From assembly GCF_009906855.1 (NCBI RefSeq), contig NZ_CP047650.1, positions 2,232,001 through 2,296,000 on the forward strand: DNA of 64,000 nt. Reading direction: 5' to 3'. The translations under genes were made by a program, and so were the position numbers. This document shows positions 8,099 to 16,933 of the stretch, piece by piece; positions within the stretch are counted from its first letter, which is position 1, and each line of letters starts with the position of its first letter. Source of the stretch: Xylophilus rhododendri (GTDB taxonomy: Bacteria; Pseudomonadota; Gammaproteobacteria; Burkholderiales; Burkholderiaceae_C). The notes under the pieces are model-generated. The model made no database searches and was not told the DNA's origin. It saw only the letters and a program-made list of their open reading frames with translations.

Positions 8099-8123
8099 AT
8101 CCGGCGCGAAACGTGCGCCGTGC

Positions 8124-9545
8124 CTAACGCGCCTCCGTCGGCAAGGCCTCCAGCGCCTCCTGCACCACCTTGGCGAGCAGGGCGATGCCGGCATCGATCT
8201 GCGCTTCGGTGGCGGTCACATAGGACAGCCGCAGCGCGCGTTCGTCCGCATCGCCGGCGAAGAAGGGCGTGCCGGGCACATAGGCCACGCCCTTTTCCAC
8301 GGCGCGCGGCAGCAGTGCGGTGGCCGACAGGCCCTCGGGCAGGCGCAGCCAGATGAACATGCCGCCGCTCGGGCGGTTCCAGCTCGCGCCCAGCCCGCGC
8401 ATGTGGCGGTCGAGCGCGGCCAGCATGGCGTTGCGCTTGCGTTGGTAGAGCTCGCGAATGGCCGGCAGGTGGCGGTCGAGGAAACCGTCGCGCAGCACCT
8501 CCAGCACCACATGCTGGTTGAAACTGGCGCTGTGCAGGTCGGCGGCCTGCTTGAACTTGACCAGGGTCTGGTAGAGCTTCATCGGCGCGACCAGGTAGCC
8601 CAGGCGCATGCCGGGCGCCAGGATCTTGGAGAAGGAACCGGTGTAGATCGTGTTCTCCGGCAGCTTCGCGGCCAGCGGCGCGGGTGGCGGCTGTCGGTAC
8701 CAGAGATCGCCGTAGGGGTTGTCCTCCAGGATGACCAGCCCCAGCCGGGCCGCGACCTGGCCGATGGCCTCGCGGCGCTCCGCGCTCATGCAGGTGCCGG
8801 TGGGGTTCTCGTAGTTCGGCTGGAGGTAGAGGAAACGCGCGCCGGCCGCCTTGGCTGCCAGGTCCTCGGGCAGCATGCCGTCGGCATCGCAGGCCACGCT
8901 GACCATTTTGGCCTGCATGGTCGTGAAGACCTGCTGCGCGCCCAGGTAGCTCGGCGAGCCGACCAGGACGACGCTGCCCTTGTCGATCAGCGCCTTGGCC
9001 ACCAGGTCCAGCGCCTGCTGGGAACCCGTGGTGATGAGCACCTGGTCTTCATGCACCGGCCAGGGCAGCGACTCGGCGACCCAGCGGCGCAAGGCCGGCA
9101 GGCCTTCGCTGGGGCTGTACTGCAGGGCCGTGCGTGCATCGGGTGAACGCAGCACCCGCTCGCAGGCGGCGAGCAGGGCGTCAATCGGAAAGCCTTCCGG
9201 CGCGGGCAGGCCGCCGGCCAGGCTGATGACGCCCAACTGGCTGATGACCTTGAGCAGGTCGCGGATCGCCGACGAGGTCATGCCGTCGTTGCGCTCCGCC
9301 AGGGCGATGACCGGGGCCTGCCGCACGGTCCTGGCCGCCGCGCTGGCCTGGTCGAAGCAGGCCTTCTGCTCGGAGGGCGTCAGCGAGGCACGCCGCGGCA
9401 GTCGGGCGGGCGCGAGAGCGCCATCGTCCTCCGGGCCGGCGCGGTGCGATGCGCCGCGGCCTGGATGGGACAGCAGCGTGCCGATGGCGGCGGCCCATTC
9501 AGGATGCATGCGGGCGAGCTGGGTCAGGATCGGGTGCGACAGCAT
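8124..9545 (-). CDS. PLP-dependent class I/II aminotransferase with N-terminal extension
   Basis: A 473-residue protein. The aminotransferase proper starts near MTSSAIRDLLKVIS (about residue 95) and runs to the end: ITTGSQQALDLVAK, QPNYENPTGT, EDNPYGDLWY and SFSKILAPGMRLGY with the PLP-binding Lys (GSFSK). This is the 2-aminoadipate aminotransferase/MocR-catalytic group without a GntR domain. Its paralogue at 11134-12345 starts right at the core. I chose the ATG at 9545 because a GGAG site stands 7 bases before it; this gives about 94 extra residues (Ala/Arg/Pro-rich) of no known domain. Internal ATG at the core would give about 380. It is the last gene of a four-gene minus-strand cluster. 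Confidence 0.85.
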   Translation of the reverse strand: MLSHPILTQLARMHPEWAAAIGTLLSHPGRGASHRAGPEDDGALAPARLPRRASLTPSEQKACFDQASAAARTVRQAPVIALAERNDGMTSSAIRDLLKVISQLGVISLAGGLPAPEGFPIDALLAACERVLRSPDARTALQYSPSEGLPALRRWVAESLPWPVHEDQVLITTGSQQALDLVAKALIDKGSVVLVGSPSYLGAQQVFTTMQAKMVSVACDADGMLPEDLAAKAAGARFLYLQPNYENPTGTCMSAERREAIGQVAARLGLVILEDNPYGDLWYRQPPPAPLAAKLPENTIYTGSFSKILAPGMRLGYLVAPMKLYQTLVKFKQAADLHSASFNQHVVLEVLRDGFLDRHLPAIRELYQRKRNAMLAALDRHMRGLGASWNRPSGGMFIWLRLPEGLSATALLPRAVEKGVAYVPGTPFFAGDADERALRLSYVTATEAQIDAGIALLAKVVQEALEALPTEAR

Positions 9546-9633
9546 GGTGGTGCTCCATCCAAAATCCCACTGTCGGTGCAAGCCGCCCGCCCGCGCCGGG
9601 CGCTTGGCGCAGATGTCCGGTGCGGCGCGAAAG

Positions 9634-10497
9634 CTACAGCCAGGCCTGGCCGGCGATGCAGTCGGCCACGTCGCCGCCGATCCAGACCTGCTCGGCCTCG
9701 TCCCGCGCCACATGCACCCGGCCGGCGCGGCCCAGGCATTCGCCCTGGCTGGCGATGTATTGCGCAGGCGCCAGGCCGTCGCCGATCAGCCATTGCGCCA
9801 GGCTGGCGTTGAGGCTGCCGGTGACCGGGTCCTCGTTCACGCCGATGGGTGCGGCGAAGGCGCGCACCGTGAGGGCTTCGGCGGACGGATCGTCCGGCAG
9901 ATGCGCCACGCCGACCTTGGTGCCAAGCTGGCGCAGCCGGGCATGGTCGGGCTCCAGCGCCAGCACGGTGCTGCGGCTGTCGAGCAGCAGGCCGAGCCAG
10001 ACCGGGCCGTTGTCCAGCAACTGGGCCGCACGGATCTCCTGCGGCTGCAGTCCCAGGGCACGCGCCACCTGGGCCAGCAGCGAGGGGGCCGGCGCGCTGC
10101 GGCGGCAGGCGGGCGCGGCGAAGGCCAGGCGGCCGTCGGCGCCGCGGCGGATGCGCACCGGGCCGGCGCCGCACTCCTGCACGATCACTTGCGGATCGCG
10201 CGGCTGGCCGCCGTTGGCCAGCCAGGCGTGGCAGCTGCCGAGGGTGGGATGGCCGGCGAAGGGCAACTCGCCGCCGGGGGTGAAGATGCGAACGCGGTAG
10301 TCGCAGTCCGGCCGCGTGGGCGGCAGCACGAAGGTGGTTTCGGAGAGGTTGGTCCAGGCCGCGAAACGCTGCATGGCCGCGTCGTCGAGCCCGCTGCCGT
10401 CCAGCACCACGGCCAGCGGGTTGCCCCAGCCGGCGCGGTCGGTGAAGACATCGACCTGGCGGAAACCGCGCAGGCGCGGGGCGGCGGCCGGTTCCAT
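9634..10497 (-). CDS. PhzF-family isomerase/epimerase
   Basis: A 287-residue protein of the PhzF fold (two diaminopimelate-epimerase-like lobes). Landmarks in order: QVDVFTDRAGWGNPLAVVLDG near residue 14-34, NLSETTFVLPP carrying the catalytic Glu (about residue 52), RIFTPGGELPFAGHPTLG (about 70-87) and EDPVTGSLNASLA (about 225). Family members isomerise trans-2,3-dihydro-3-hydroxyanthranilate in phenazine synthesis, but most bacterial copies lie outside phenazine clusters and their substrates are unknown. No other phz gene is present, so phenazine synthesis is not implied. It starts 4 bases after the glutathione-transferase stop and is surely co-transcribed. Confidence 0.9.
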   Translation of the reverse strand: MEPAAAPRLRGFRQVDVFTDRAGWGNPLAVVLDGSGLDDAAMQRFAAWTNLSETTFVLPPTRPDCDYRVRIFTPGGELPFAGHPTLGSCHAWLANGGQPRDPQVIVQECGAGPVRIRRGADGRLAFAAPACRRSAPAPSLLAQVARALGLQPQEIRAAQLLDNGPVWLGLLLDSRSTVLALEPDHARLRQLGTKVGVAHLPDDPSAEALTVRAFAAPIGVNEDPVTGSLNASLAQWLIGDGLAPAQYIASQGECLGRAGRVHVARDEAEQVWIGGDVADCIAGQAWL

Positions 10498-10501
10498 GCG
10501 C

Positions 10502-11122
10502 TCAGCTCAGCGGGAAATCCAGCACGCCGCGCGCGCTGGGCCGCTCGGCCAGCAGCTTGAACCAGCGCTCCACATGCGGCCAGCCGCGCCGCTCGATCGG
10601 CAGCGCGTACCAGCGGTGCACATCGCAGGCCACGGGAATGTCGGCCATGGTGAAGCTGTCGCCGCTCATATAGGGCTGGCCAGCCAGGTGCTGGTCCAGC
10701 ACGTCGAGCAGCGGCTCCATGGCGGCGATGGAGGCGGCGATGACCGCCTCGCTGCGCTGCTCGGCCGGCGTGCGCACGATCTGCCAGAAGGCGCCGCGGC
10801 CGGCCGGGTTCATCGTGGTCTGCTGCCAGTCCATCCAGCGCTCGGCGTCGAAGCGCGCGGGCAGGGCTTCCGGATAGAGGCGGCCCGGGGCGTAGCGGGC
10901 GCAGAGGTAGCGCACGATGACGTTGGATTCCCACAGGCGCACATCGCCGTCTTCCAGCAGCGGCACCAGGCCGTTGGGATTGCGGCGCAGGTAGTCGTCC
11001 TCGCGCACCAGGCCGAACTGGCCGCCGGCGTCGGTGCGCTGCATGGTCTGTTCCAGCTCCTGCACGGTCCAGACCACCTTGCGCACATTGATCGAGGAGA
11101 TGCGTCCCCAGACATGCAGCAT
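10502..11122 (-). CDS. Glutathione S-transferase family protein
   Basis: A 206-residue cytosolic protein. The N-terminal thioredoxin-like domain has RISSINVRKVVW (active-site Ser region), NPNGLVPLLEDGD with the cis-Pro, and WESNVIVRYL that binds the glutathione gamma-glutamyl group. The C-terminal all-helical domain has GDSFTMADIPVAC (N-capping box, TxADI) near residue 152. This is the beta/theta-like group common in Burkholderiales. It sits between an aminotransferase (stop 11 bases upstream) and the PhzF gene (start 4 bases downstream). It probably conjugates or reduces an electrophilic intermediate; the substrate is not inferable. Confidence 0.9.
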   Translation of the reverse strand: MLHVWGRISSINVRKVVWTVQELEQTMQRTDAGGQFGLVREDDYLRRNPNGLVPLLEDGDVRLWESNVIVRYLCARYAPGRLYPEALPARFDAERWMDWQQTTMNPAGRGAFWQIVRTPAEQRSEAVIAASIAAMEPLLDVLDQHLAGQPYMSGDSFTMADIPVACDVHRWYALPIERRGWPHVERWFKLLAERPSARGVLDFPLS

Positions 11123-11133
11123 CGTCGTGTCCC

Positions 11134-12345
11134 TCAGGCCACGGCCAGCGCGGCGTCGCGCTGGGCGGCGGGCAGTTCGGCGATCGCCTCGCGCACGGCG
11201 GCGGCGAGCGCGGCCACGCCGGTGGCGATCTGCTCGCGGCTGGCGGTCACGAAGGACAGGCGCAGGGTGCGGTCGTCGGGCTGGCCGGCGTAGAAGGGCT
11301 CGCCGGGCACGAAGGCCACGCCCTTTTCCACGGCGCGCGGCAGCAGCGCGGCGGCCGACAGGCCGGCCGGCAGCCGCACCCACAGGAACATGCCGCCCGC
11401 CGGGCGGTTCCAGCTGACGCCCAGGCCGGACATGTCGCGGTCGAGCGCGGCCAGCATGGCGTCGCGCTGGCCCTTGTACAGGGCGCGGATGGTGGGCACG
11501 TGGCGGTCCAGGAAACCGTCCTTCAGCACCTCGGCCACCACCCGCTGGTTGAAGCTGGGGCTGTGCAGGTCGGCGGCCTGCTTGGCCATCACGAGACGGT
11601 GGTGGATCTCGGTGGGCGCCACCAGGAAACCCAGGCGCAGGCCGGGCGCCAGCACCTTGGAGAAGGATCCCATGTAGATCGTGTTCTCGGGATCGCGCGA
11701 GGTGAGCGGCGCGGGCGGCGGCGCATCGAACCAGAGTTCGCCGTAGGGGTTGTCTTCCAGGATGGGCACGCCGGACTGGCGGGCGGCTTCGGACACGGCC
11801 ACGCGGCGGGCCTCGTCCATGGTGCGGCCGGTGGGGTTCTGGAAGTTGGGCAGGGCGTAGAAGAAACGCGCTCCCTCGGCCTTGGCCTTCAGGTCGTCGG
11901 GCAGGGCGCCGGACTCGTCGCTGGCCACGCCGACCACGGTCGGCTCCATCGGCTGGAAGGCCTGCAGGGCGCCGAGGTAGGTGGGCGTCTCCACCAGGAT
12001 CCTGCTGCCCGGATCGATCAGCACCTTGGCCGCCAGATCCAGGCCCTGCTGCGAGCCGGTGGTGATCAGCACATTGGCCGGATCGACCTTCCAGGGCAGC
12101 GAGGCGGCGACCGCTTCGCGCAGCGCCGGCAGGCCCTCGGTGGTGGCGTACTGCAGCGAGCTGCGGGCATCGGCGGCGGTGAGCACCTTGTCGCAGGCGG
12201 CGGCGAAGGCCTCGACCGGGAAGGCGGCGGGCGAGGGAAGGCCGCCGGCGAAGCTGATGATGCCGGGCCGCTCGGTGAGTTTGAGCAGGTCGCGGATCGC
12301 GGAAGACGTCATCTTGCGGGTGCGTGCCGCCAGGGTCCAGGTCAT
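11134..12345 (-). CDS. PLP-dependent class I/II aminotransferase (paralogue of 8124-9545)
   Basis: A 403-residue aminotransferase of the 2-aminoadipate/MocR-catalytic group, without a DNA-binding domain. Motifs: MTSSAIRDLL at the start of the core, LITTGSQQGLDLAAK, LPNFQNPTGRTM, EDNPYGELWF and GSFSKVLAPGLRLGF with the PLP Schiff-base Lys. It shares long identical blocks with the gene three positions downstream, indicating an old local duplication around the GST and PhzF genes. It is the first gene of the minus-strand cluster and has a 271-base promoter region shared with the divergent helicase, where a repeated GTAC element stands. The amino donor and acceptor are unknown. Confidence 0.92.
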   Translation of the reverse strand: MTWTLAARTRKMTSSAIRDLLKLTERPGIISFAGGLPSPAAFPVEAFAAACDKVLTAADARSSLQYATTEGLPALREAVAASLPWKVDPANVLITTGSQQGLDLAAKVLIDPGSRILVETPTYLGALQAFQPMEPTVVGVASDESGALPDDLKAKAEGARFFYALPNFQNPTGRTMDEARRVAVSEAARQSGVPILEDNPYGELWFDAPPPAPLTSRDPENTIYMGSFSKVLAPGLRLGFLVAPTEIHHRLVMAKQAADLHSPSFNQRVVAEVLKDGFLDRHVPTIRALYKGQRDAMLAALDRDMSGLGVSWNRPAGGMFLWVRLPAGLSAAALLPRAVEKGVAFVPGEPFYAGQPDDRTLRLSFVTASREQIATGVAALAAAVREAIAELPAAQRDAALAVA

Positions 12346-12432
12346 CGGGAAATCCTACAGAGATACGGGGTGCGCCGGCAGCGGAAGGGGCCGGACGCGG
12401 CAGGGGGTCTACTTTAAGGGGAGCGACCATCA

Positions 12433-12446
12433 CAGTACCAGTACAG
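12433..12446. promoter_or_regulatory. Candidate operator with two GTAC cores between divergent genes
   Basis: CAGTACCAGTACAG contains a direct repeat of CAGTAC and at the same time an inverted GTAC-CA-GTAC. It lies 88 bases before the aminotransferase start and 171 before the helicase start. GntR/MocR-type regulators often bind repeats of this kind, but no such regulator is adjacent, so the protein that binds is unknown. No further feature is recognised in 12346-12616. Confidence 0.35.
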
Positions 12447-12616
12447 TTGTCGTCACAAACGGACGATCTGTATCTGCCGGCCCGTGGGCACACGGGGCTA
12501 TCCGCACGGGAAAGCGCCGCGCGTGTCACATTAACGCCCTGCCCTGCGCGCCGCGCGCGGCCGTCCACACCCGCCAGCCCGCGACCTGCGAGCCCGCCCC
12601 TACCCTGTCCGCCCTC

Positions 12617-14608
12617 GTGATCTCCGACTCGTCCCAAGACCCAATCCAAGCTCAAGCCCACTCCGAACAGCCCAGCGCCGAAGCGCTGGCCGAACAGGTC
12701 CGTGAACTCAACGCGCTGCTGGCGCGCAGCCAGGCCACGCTGGTCAAGACCGAGAACGCGGTGGCCTTCAGCGTCAAGGGCGAGGTCACCGTCGACGGGC
12801 ACCGGGTCGAGTATTCGCTGATCCCCGCCGAGGGCGTGCTCTCGCAGCTCGGCCGCTGGGTGAAGCTGGCGCCGCACCGCCAGGTGGCCCTGCTGGCCTC
12901 GCGCTTGCACGAACGCAGCGCCGCCGACTTCGAACGCGAGGTTACCGGCTTCGTGATGAACGCGCTGCGCCGCGCCTCCGCCGCCGGCGTGGAGACCGGC
13001 GCCTACTGCTGGGACGCCCTGCTGCGTCCGCGCGAGCGGGCCGAGATCGCCTTCCAGCTGGCACTCGACCGCATCGACGCCGCCGCCGTGCAGCGCAAGG
13101 CCACGCATGCCGCCGACCGCACCCGCGAGTCGATCAACCTGGCGCAGTTCCCCGAGACCTTCAAGACCGCCGCCGGCATGCGGCGCAAGATCATCGCCCT
13201 GCTCGGCCCCACCAATTCGGGCAAGACGCACGAGGCCATGGTGGCGCTGCAGAAGGCCAAGTCCGGCGTGTACCTGGCCCCGCTGCGCCTGCTGGCCCTG
13301 GAAAACTACGAACGCCTGCGCGCCCTGGGTGTACCGGTCAGCCTGATCACCGGCGAGGAACGCCGGGTGCAGGAAGGCGCCACCCACGTGGCCAGCACCG
13401 TCGAGATGGTCGACGTGCAGACGCCGGTGGAAGTGGCCGTGATCGACGAGATCCAGATGCTGGGCGATGCCGACCGCGGCGCCGCCTGGACCGCCGCCGT
13501 CTGCGGCGTGCCGGCCCAGACCGTCTACCTGGTCGGCTCGGCCGCCACCCGCGCCGCCATCGAATCCCTGGCCAAGCGCCTGGGCTGCGAATGCGAGGTG
13601 CACGAGCTGCAGCGCAAATCCAAGCTCGCCATGGGCGAGAAGCCGCTCGAATCGCTGCGCCAGCTGCAAACCGGCGACGCGGTGATCGCCTTCTCGCGCC
13701 GCGAGGTGCTGCAGCTGGCCGAGCAGGTCTCGCAGGCCGGTTTCTCGGTGGCGACCATTTACGGCAACCTCTCGCCCGAAGTGCGCCAGGCGCAGGCCGA
13801 GGCCTTCCGCGCCGGCCAGGCGCAGGTCGTCGTGGCCACCGACGCCATCGGCATGGGCCTGAACCTGCCGATCGCGCGTGTGGTCTTCACCACCGCCACC
13901 AAGTACGACGGCACCGAGGACGGCCCCATCCCCGCCTGGCTGGTGCAGCAGATCGGCGGCCGCGCCGGCCGTTTCGGCCTGGCGGAAACCGGCACCGTGC
14001 TGGGCCTGGGCGGGCCGGTGCACAAGTCGATCCGCAAGCTGCTGGCCGCGCCGCTGGAGCCGGTGCCGCGCACCGGTTTCTACGTGGCGCCTTCGCTGGA
14101 GCACCTGAGCCAGATCTCGCGGGTGACCGGCGAGACCCGCCTGCTGGAACTGCTGGCCCTGTTCCGCCGCAACATCGACGTGAACGACGTGTTCTTCGTG
14201 CCCACCTCGCTGACCGAGCAGTCCGACCGCGCCCGCTGGCTGGACGGCATGAAGATGTCGCTGGAAGAGCGTTTCCTGTTCTCCCTGGTGCCGCTGGCCA
14301 CCCGCATCCCCAAGTTCCAGGAACTGCTGTGGAGCTGGGCGCGGGCGGTGGAAAAGAAGCTGCCCTCGCGCATCCAGGCCCTGGGCCTGCGCGAAGGCCG
14401 CTCCTCGCTGCAGGACGCCGAGGATGCCTGCCGCATCTACTCGGCCTACGCCTGGCTGTCCTACCGCATGCCGCTGCTCTTCCCCGAGGGGCAGGCGGCG
14501 GTGGAGATGGCGGTGGAGGCCTCGGCCTTCGTCAACGGCCTGCTCAAGCGCCAGAACCGGGGCGGCAAGCAGCACCGCAAACCGGGCATTCCGGCCCTGA
14601 AGCGCTGA
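12617..14608 (+). CDS. SUV3-like superfamily 2 RNA helicase
   Basis: A 663-residue helicase closest in motifs to the mitochondrial degradosome helicase SUV3. Motif I GPTNSGKTHEAM is at about residues 197-208, motif II is DEIQ (277-280) in place of DEAD, motif III is VGSAAT, and motif VI is QQIGGRAGRFG (about 445). The RecA-like pair is followed by a helical C-terminal region (about 480-640) and a basic tail. An extra N-terminal region of about 180 residues precedes motif I. In mitochondria the enzyme unwinds RNA for a 3' exonuclease; the bacterial copies are little studied. The start is GTG at 12617 with no clear ribosome site, chosen because no other start lies nearby in frame. Confidence 0.85.
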   Translation: MISDSSQDPIQAQAHSEQPSAEALAEQVRELNALLARSQATLVKTENAVAFSVKGEVTVDGHRVEYSLIPAEGVLSQLGRWVKLAPHRQVALLASRLHERSAADFEREVTGFVMNALRRASAAGVETGAYCWDALLRPRERAEIAFQLALDRIDAAAVQRKATHAADRTRESINLAQFPETFKTAAGMRRKIIALLGPTNSGKTHEAMVALQKAKSGVYLAPLRLLALENYERLRALGVPVSLITGEERRVQEGATHVASTVEMVDVQTPVEVAVIDEIQMLGDADRGAAWTAAVCGVPAQTVYLVGSAATRAAIESLAKRLGCECEVHELQRKSKLAMGEKPLESLRQLQTGDAVIAFSRREVLQLAEQVSQAGFSVATIYGNLSPEVRQAQAEAFRAGQAQVVVATDAIGMGLNLPIARVVFTTATKYDGTEDGPIPAWLVQQIGGRAGRFGLAETGTVLGLGGPVHKSIRKLLAAPLEPVPRTGFYVAPSLEHLSQISRVTGETRLLELLALFRRNIDVNDVFFVPTSLTEQSDRARWLDGMKMSLEERFLFSLVPLATRIPKFQELLWSWARAVEKKLPSRIQALGLREGRSSLQDAEDACRIYSAYAWLSYRMPLLFPEGQAAVEMAVEASAFVNGLLKRQNRGGKQHRKPGIPALKR

Positions 14609-14612
14609 GGGG

Positions 14613-14636
14613 GAACGCCGCCGCGCGGCGGCGTTC
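14613..14636 (+). terminator. GC-rich perfect hairpin after the helicase gene
   Basis: The 12-base arm GAACGCCGCCGC is followed directly by its exact complement, giving a 24-base palindrome 4 bases after the stop codon. No run of T follows, so as an intrinsic terminator it is weak; it may act as a transcript-end stabiliser. Confidence 0.5.
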
Positions 14637-14669
14637 GGTGCGGAGAAAGCTGAATGTGGGCTGAACGCA

Positions 14670-14715
14670 ACGACATGTGACAGTCGAAAACATATAATGC
14701 GAACTGTTCGTATTA
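14670..14715 (+). promoter_or_regulatory. Sigma-70 promoter overlapped by a Fur-type operator
   Basis: A perfect -10 box TATAAT (14693-14698) stands 17 bases after ACGACA (14670-14675, four of six matches to TTGACA). Overlapping the -10 is an inverted repeat at 14695-14715: arms TAATGCGAAC and GTTCGTATTA separated by one T, nine of ten pairs complementary. AATGCGAA with TTCGCATT is the usual core of Fur boxes in betaproteobacteria. It lies 70 bases before the siderophore-receptor start, so iron-replete repression by Fur is the natural reading. Confidence 0.72.
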
Positions 14716-14785
14716 GCTGTTGACGTTAGTACTCATGTCGTCGTGCGCTCCGGCGCGCTGTCCGCCTTTCTCTCCTCCGCATCTC

Positions 14786-16933
14786 ATGAATCGCACTTCC
14801 CCTGCCCAGTTCGTCCGCACGCCCATCGCCACGCTGGCCCGCCAGATCGTCGGTTTCGGCATGCTGGCCGCGGCCGCCGGCGCTGGCGCCCAGACCGTCG
14901 ATACGAAGATCCAGCTGAAGGACACCAATGTGTCCGAACAGGCGGAGGCCATCGGCGGGCTGCAGAAGACCTACTCGGGCGGCCAGCTGGCGCGCGGCGG
15001 CGACCTGGGCATCCTGGGCAAGACCGACCTGATGAACGTGCCCTTCAGCACCACCAACTACACCTCGGAGCTGATCGAGAACCAGCAGGGCCTGACCGTC
15101 TCCGACGTGGTGATGAACGACGCCTCGGTGCGCACCCTGCAGGCACGCGGCGGCTACGGCGACGACTACCAGATCCGCGGCTATTCCGTGGGCTCGCGCG
15201 ACGTCTCCATGAACGGCCTGTACGGCCTGTCCCCGGCCACCCGCATGCCGCTGGAGATGATCGAGCGCGTGGAAGTGTTGAAGGGCCCCGGCTCGCTGAC
15301 CAACGGCGTAGGCCCCAACGGCAGCGTGGGCGGCAGCATCAATGTGGTGACCAAGCGCGCCAGCGACATCCCGCTGACCCGCCTGACCACCACCTACATG
15401 GGCAAGGCCCAGTTCGGTACCCACCTCGACGTGGGCCGGCGCTTCGGCGAGGACAACCAGTGGGGCATCCGCGCCAACGGCGTGTGGCGCAACGGCGAAG
15501 GCAATATCGACGGCGGCCGCCAGCGCGTGGGCCTGGGCTCGCTGGGCCTGGACTATGCCGGCGCGCGGCTGCGCGCCTCGGTCGACCTGCTCTACAGCGA
15601 AGGCAAGACCGTCGGTTTCCGTCCCCAGGGCGCCTTCCTGGCAGGCATCACCCAGGTGCCGGCCGTGCCCGACAACCGCACCAGCTTCTATCCCGGCGCC
15701 GTGCTGAACGACAAGGCCAAGACCGTCATCACCCGCGCCGAATACGACCTCAACGATCGCACCACCGTCTACGGCAGCATCGGCTACAGCGACACCACCA
15801 GCGAGCAGAACTTCCCGACCGCGGCGCAGCGCATCAACTCGGCCGGCAACTTCACCGTGCGCAACGGCTACTACGACGAGTACAACAAGACCACCTCGGC
15901 CGATGCGGGCATCCGCACCAAGTTCGACACCGGCAGCGTCGGCCACACCGTGGTGCTGGCCGCCAACAGCATGCAGCGCGAGACCGGCTACTTCTACCAG
16001 CTGACCAGCACCGCCGTCGCCTCCAACATCTACAACCCGGCGCCGCTGCCGGCGATCGACTTCGCGCGCGGCACGCCGACCAAGAGCGCGGACCTGGAGC
16101 AGTACAGCGTCGCCCTGGCCGACACCCTGTCCTTCTGGGATAACCGCGTGCTGGCCACGATCGGCCTGCGCCAGCAGACCATCAACCAGAAGAGCGTCAA
16201 CGGCTCCACGCCCTACAAGGCCGACAGCATCACGCCGCTGGTCGGCCTGGTGTGGAAGGCCGACCGCAACACCTCGGTCTACTTCAACCACACCGCCGGC
16301 CTGACCGCGGGCGGCGTGGCCGGCGCGGGCCTCACCAACCAGGGCCAGGTTTTCGCGCCGCAGAAGTCCAAGCAGAACGAGATCGGCATCAAGAAGGACT
16401 GGGGCACGCTGATCACCCAGGCCGCCGTCTTCGAACTGAAGAAGCCCAGCGCCATCACCGAGAACAACATCTACACCTTCGGCGGCGAACAGCGCAACCG
16501 CGGCCTGGAGCTGACCGCCTACGGCGAAGTGCAGCGCGGCCTGCGCCTGATGGCCAGCGCCACCTTTCTCGACGCCAAGCTCACCCGCACCGCCGGCGGC
16601 ACCAACCAGGGCAAGGACGCACCGGGCGTTCCGGACAGCACCTACAACGTGGGCCTGGACTGGGACACCCCCTGGGTGCCGGGCCTGAGCCTGAACGGCC
16701 GGGTGATCAACACCTCGTCGATGTACTACGACTCGGCCAACCTGCTGAAGATGCCTTCCTGGACCCGCGTGGACCTGGGCGCGCGCTACGCGACCAACAT
16801 CGCAGGCAAGAAGGTGGTGTTCCGCGCCAACCTGGAGAACGTGGCCGACAAGGGCTACTGGGTGGTCGCCAGCGGCTACGTGACCGTGGGCGCCCCGCGC
16901 ACGCTGATGCTGTCGGCCGCGATCGACTTCTAA
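14786..16933 (+). CDS. TonB-dependent siderophore receptor
   Basis: A 715-residue outer-membrane receptor that imports ferric siderophores using TonB energy. The signal peptide ends near AGAGAQ (about residue 36). The plug domain shows ENQQGLTVSDVV, then QIRGYSVGSRDV and RVEVLKGPGSL..GPNGSVGGSINVVTKR, typical of FhuA/FhuE/FpvA-type receptors. The 22-strand barrel follows and ends with the expected C-terminal aromatic residue (AIDF). No N-terminal FecA/FpvA signalling domain is visible. Start ATG 14786 is chosen for the signal peptide; an in-frame ATG at 14735 exists. The promoter carries a Fur-type box. No siderophore synthesis genes are nearby, so it may take up foreign siderophores. Confidence 0.93.
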   Translation: MNRTSPAQFVRTPIATLARQIVGFGMLAAAAGAGAQTVDTKIQLKDTNVSEQAEAIGGLQKTYSGGQLARGGDLGILGKTDLMNVPFSTTNYTSELIENQQGLTVSDVVMNDASVRTLQARGGYGDDYQIRGYSVGSRDVSMNGLYGLSPATRMPLEMIERVEVLKGPGSLTNGVGPNGSVGGSINVVTKRASDIPLTRLTTTYMGKAQFGTHLDVGRRFGEDNQWGIRANGVWRNGEGNIDGGRQRVGLGSLGLDYAGARLRASVDLLYSEGKTVGFRPQGAFLAGITQVPAVPDNRTSFYPGAVLNDKAKTVITRAEYDLNDRTTVYGSIGYSDTTSEQNFPTAAQRINSAGNFTVRNGYYDEYNKTTSADAGIRTKFDTGSVGHTVVLAANSMQRETGYFYQLTSTAVASNIYNPAPLPAIDFARGTPTKSADLEQYSVALADTLSFWDNRVLATIGLRQQTINQKSVNGSTPYKADSITPLVGLVWKADRNTSVYFNHTAGLTAGGVAGAGLTNQGQVFAPQKSKQNEIGIKKDWGTLITQAAVFELKKPSAITENNIYTFGGEQRNRGLELTAYGEVQRGLRLMASATFLDAKLTRTAGGTNQGKDAPGVPDSTYNVGLDWDTPWVPGLSLNGRVINTSSMYYDSANLLKMPSWTRVDLGARYATNIAGKKVVFRANLENVADKGYWVVASGYVTVGAPRTLMLSAAIDF

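Noticed and set aside
10502..14575. 1357-codon open frame on the minus strand
   Set aside because: Only its last ~206 codons (glutathione transferase) are real; the rest is antisense to the helicase or out of frame with the aminotransferase.
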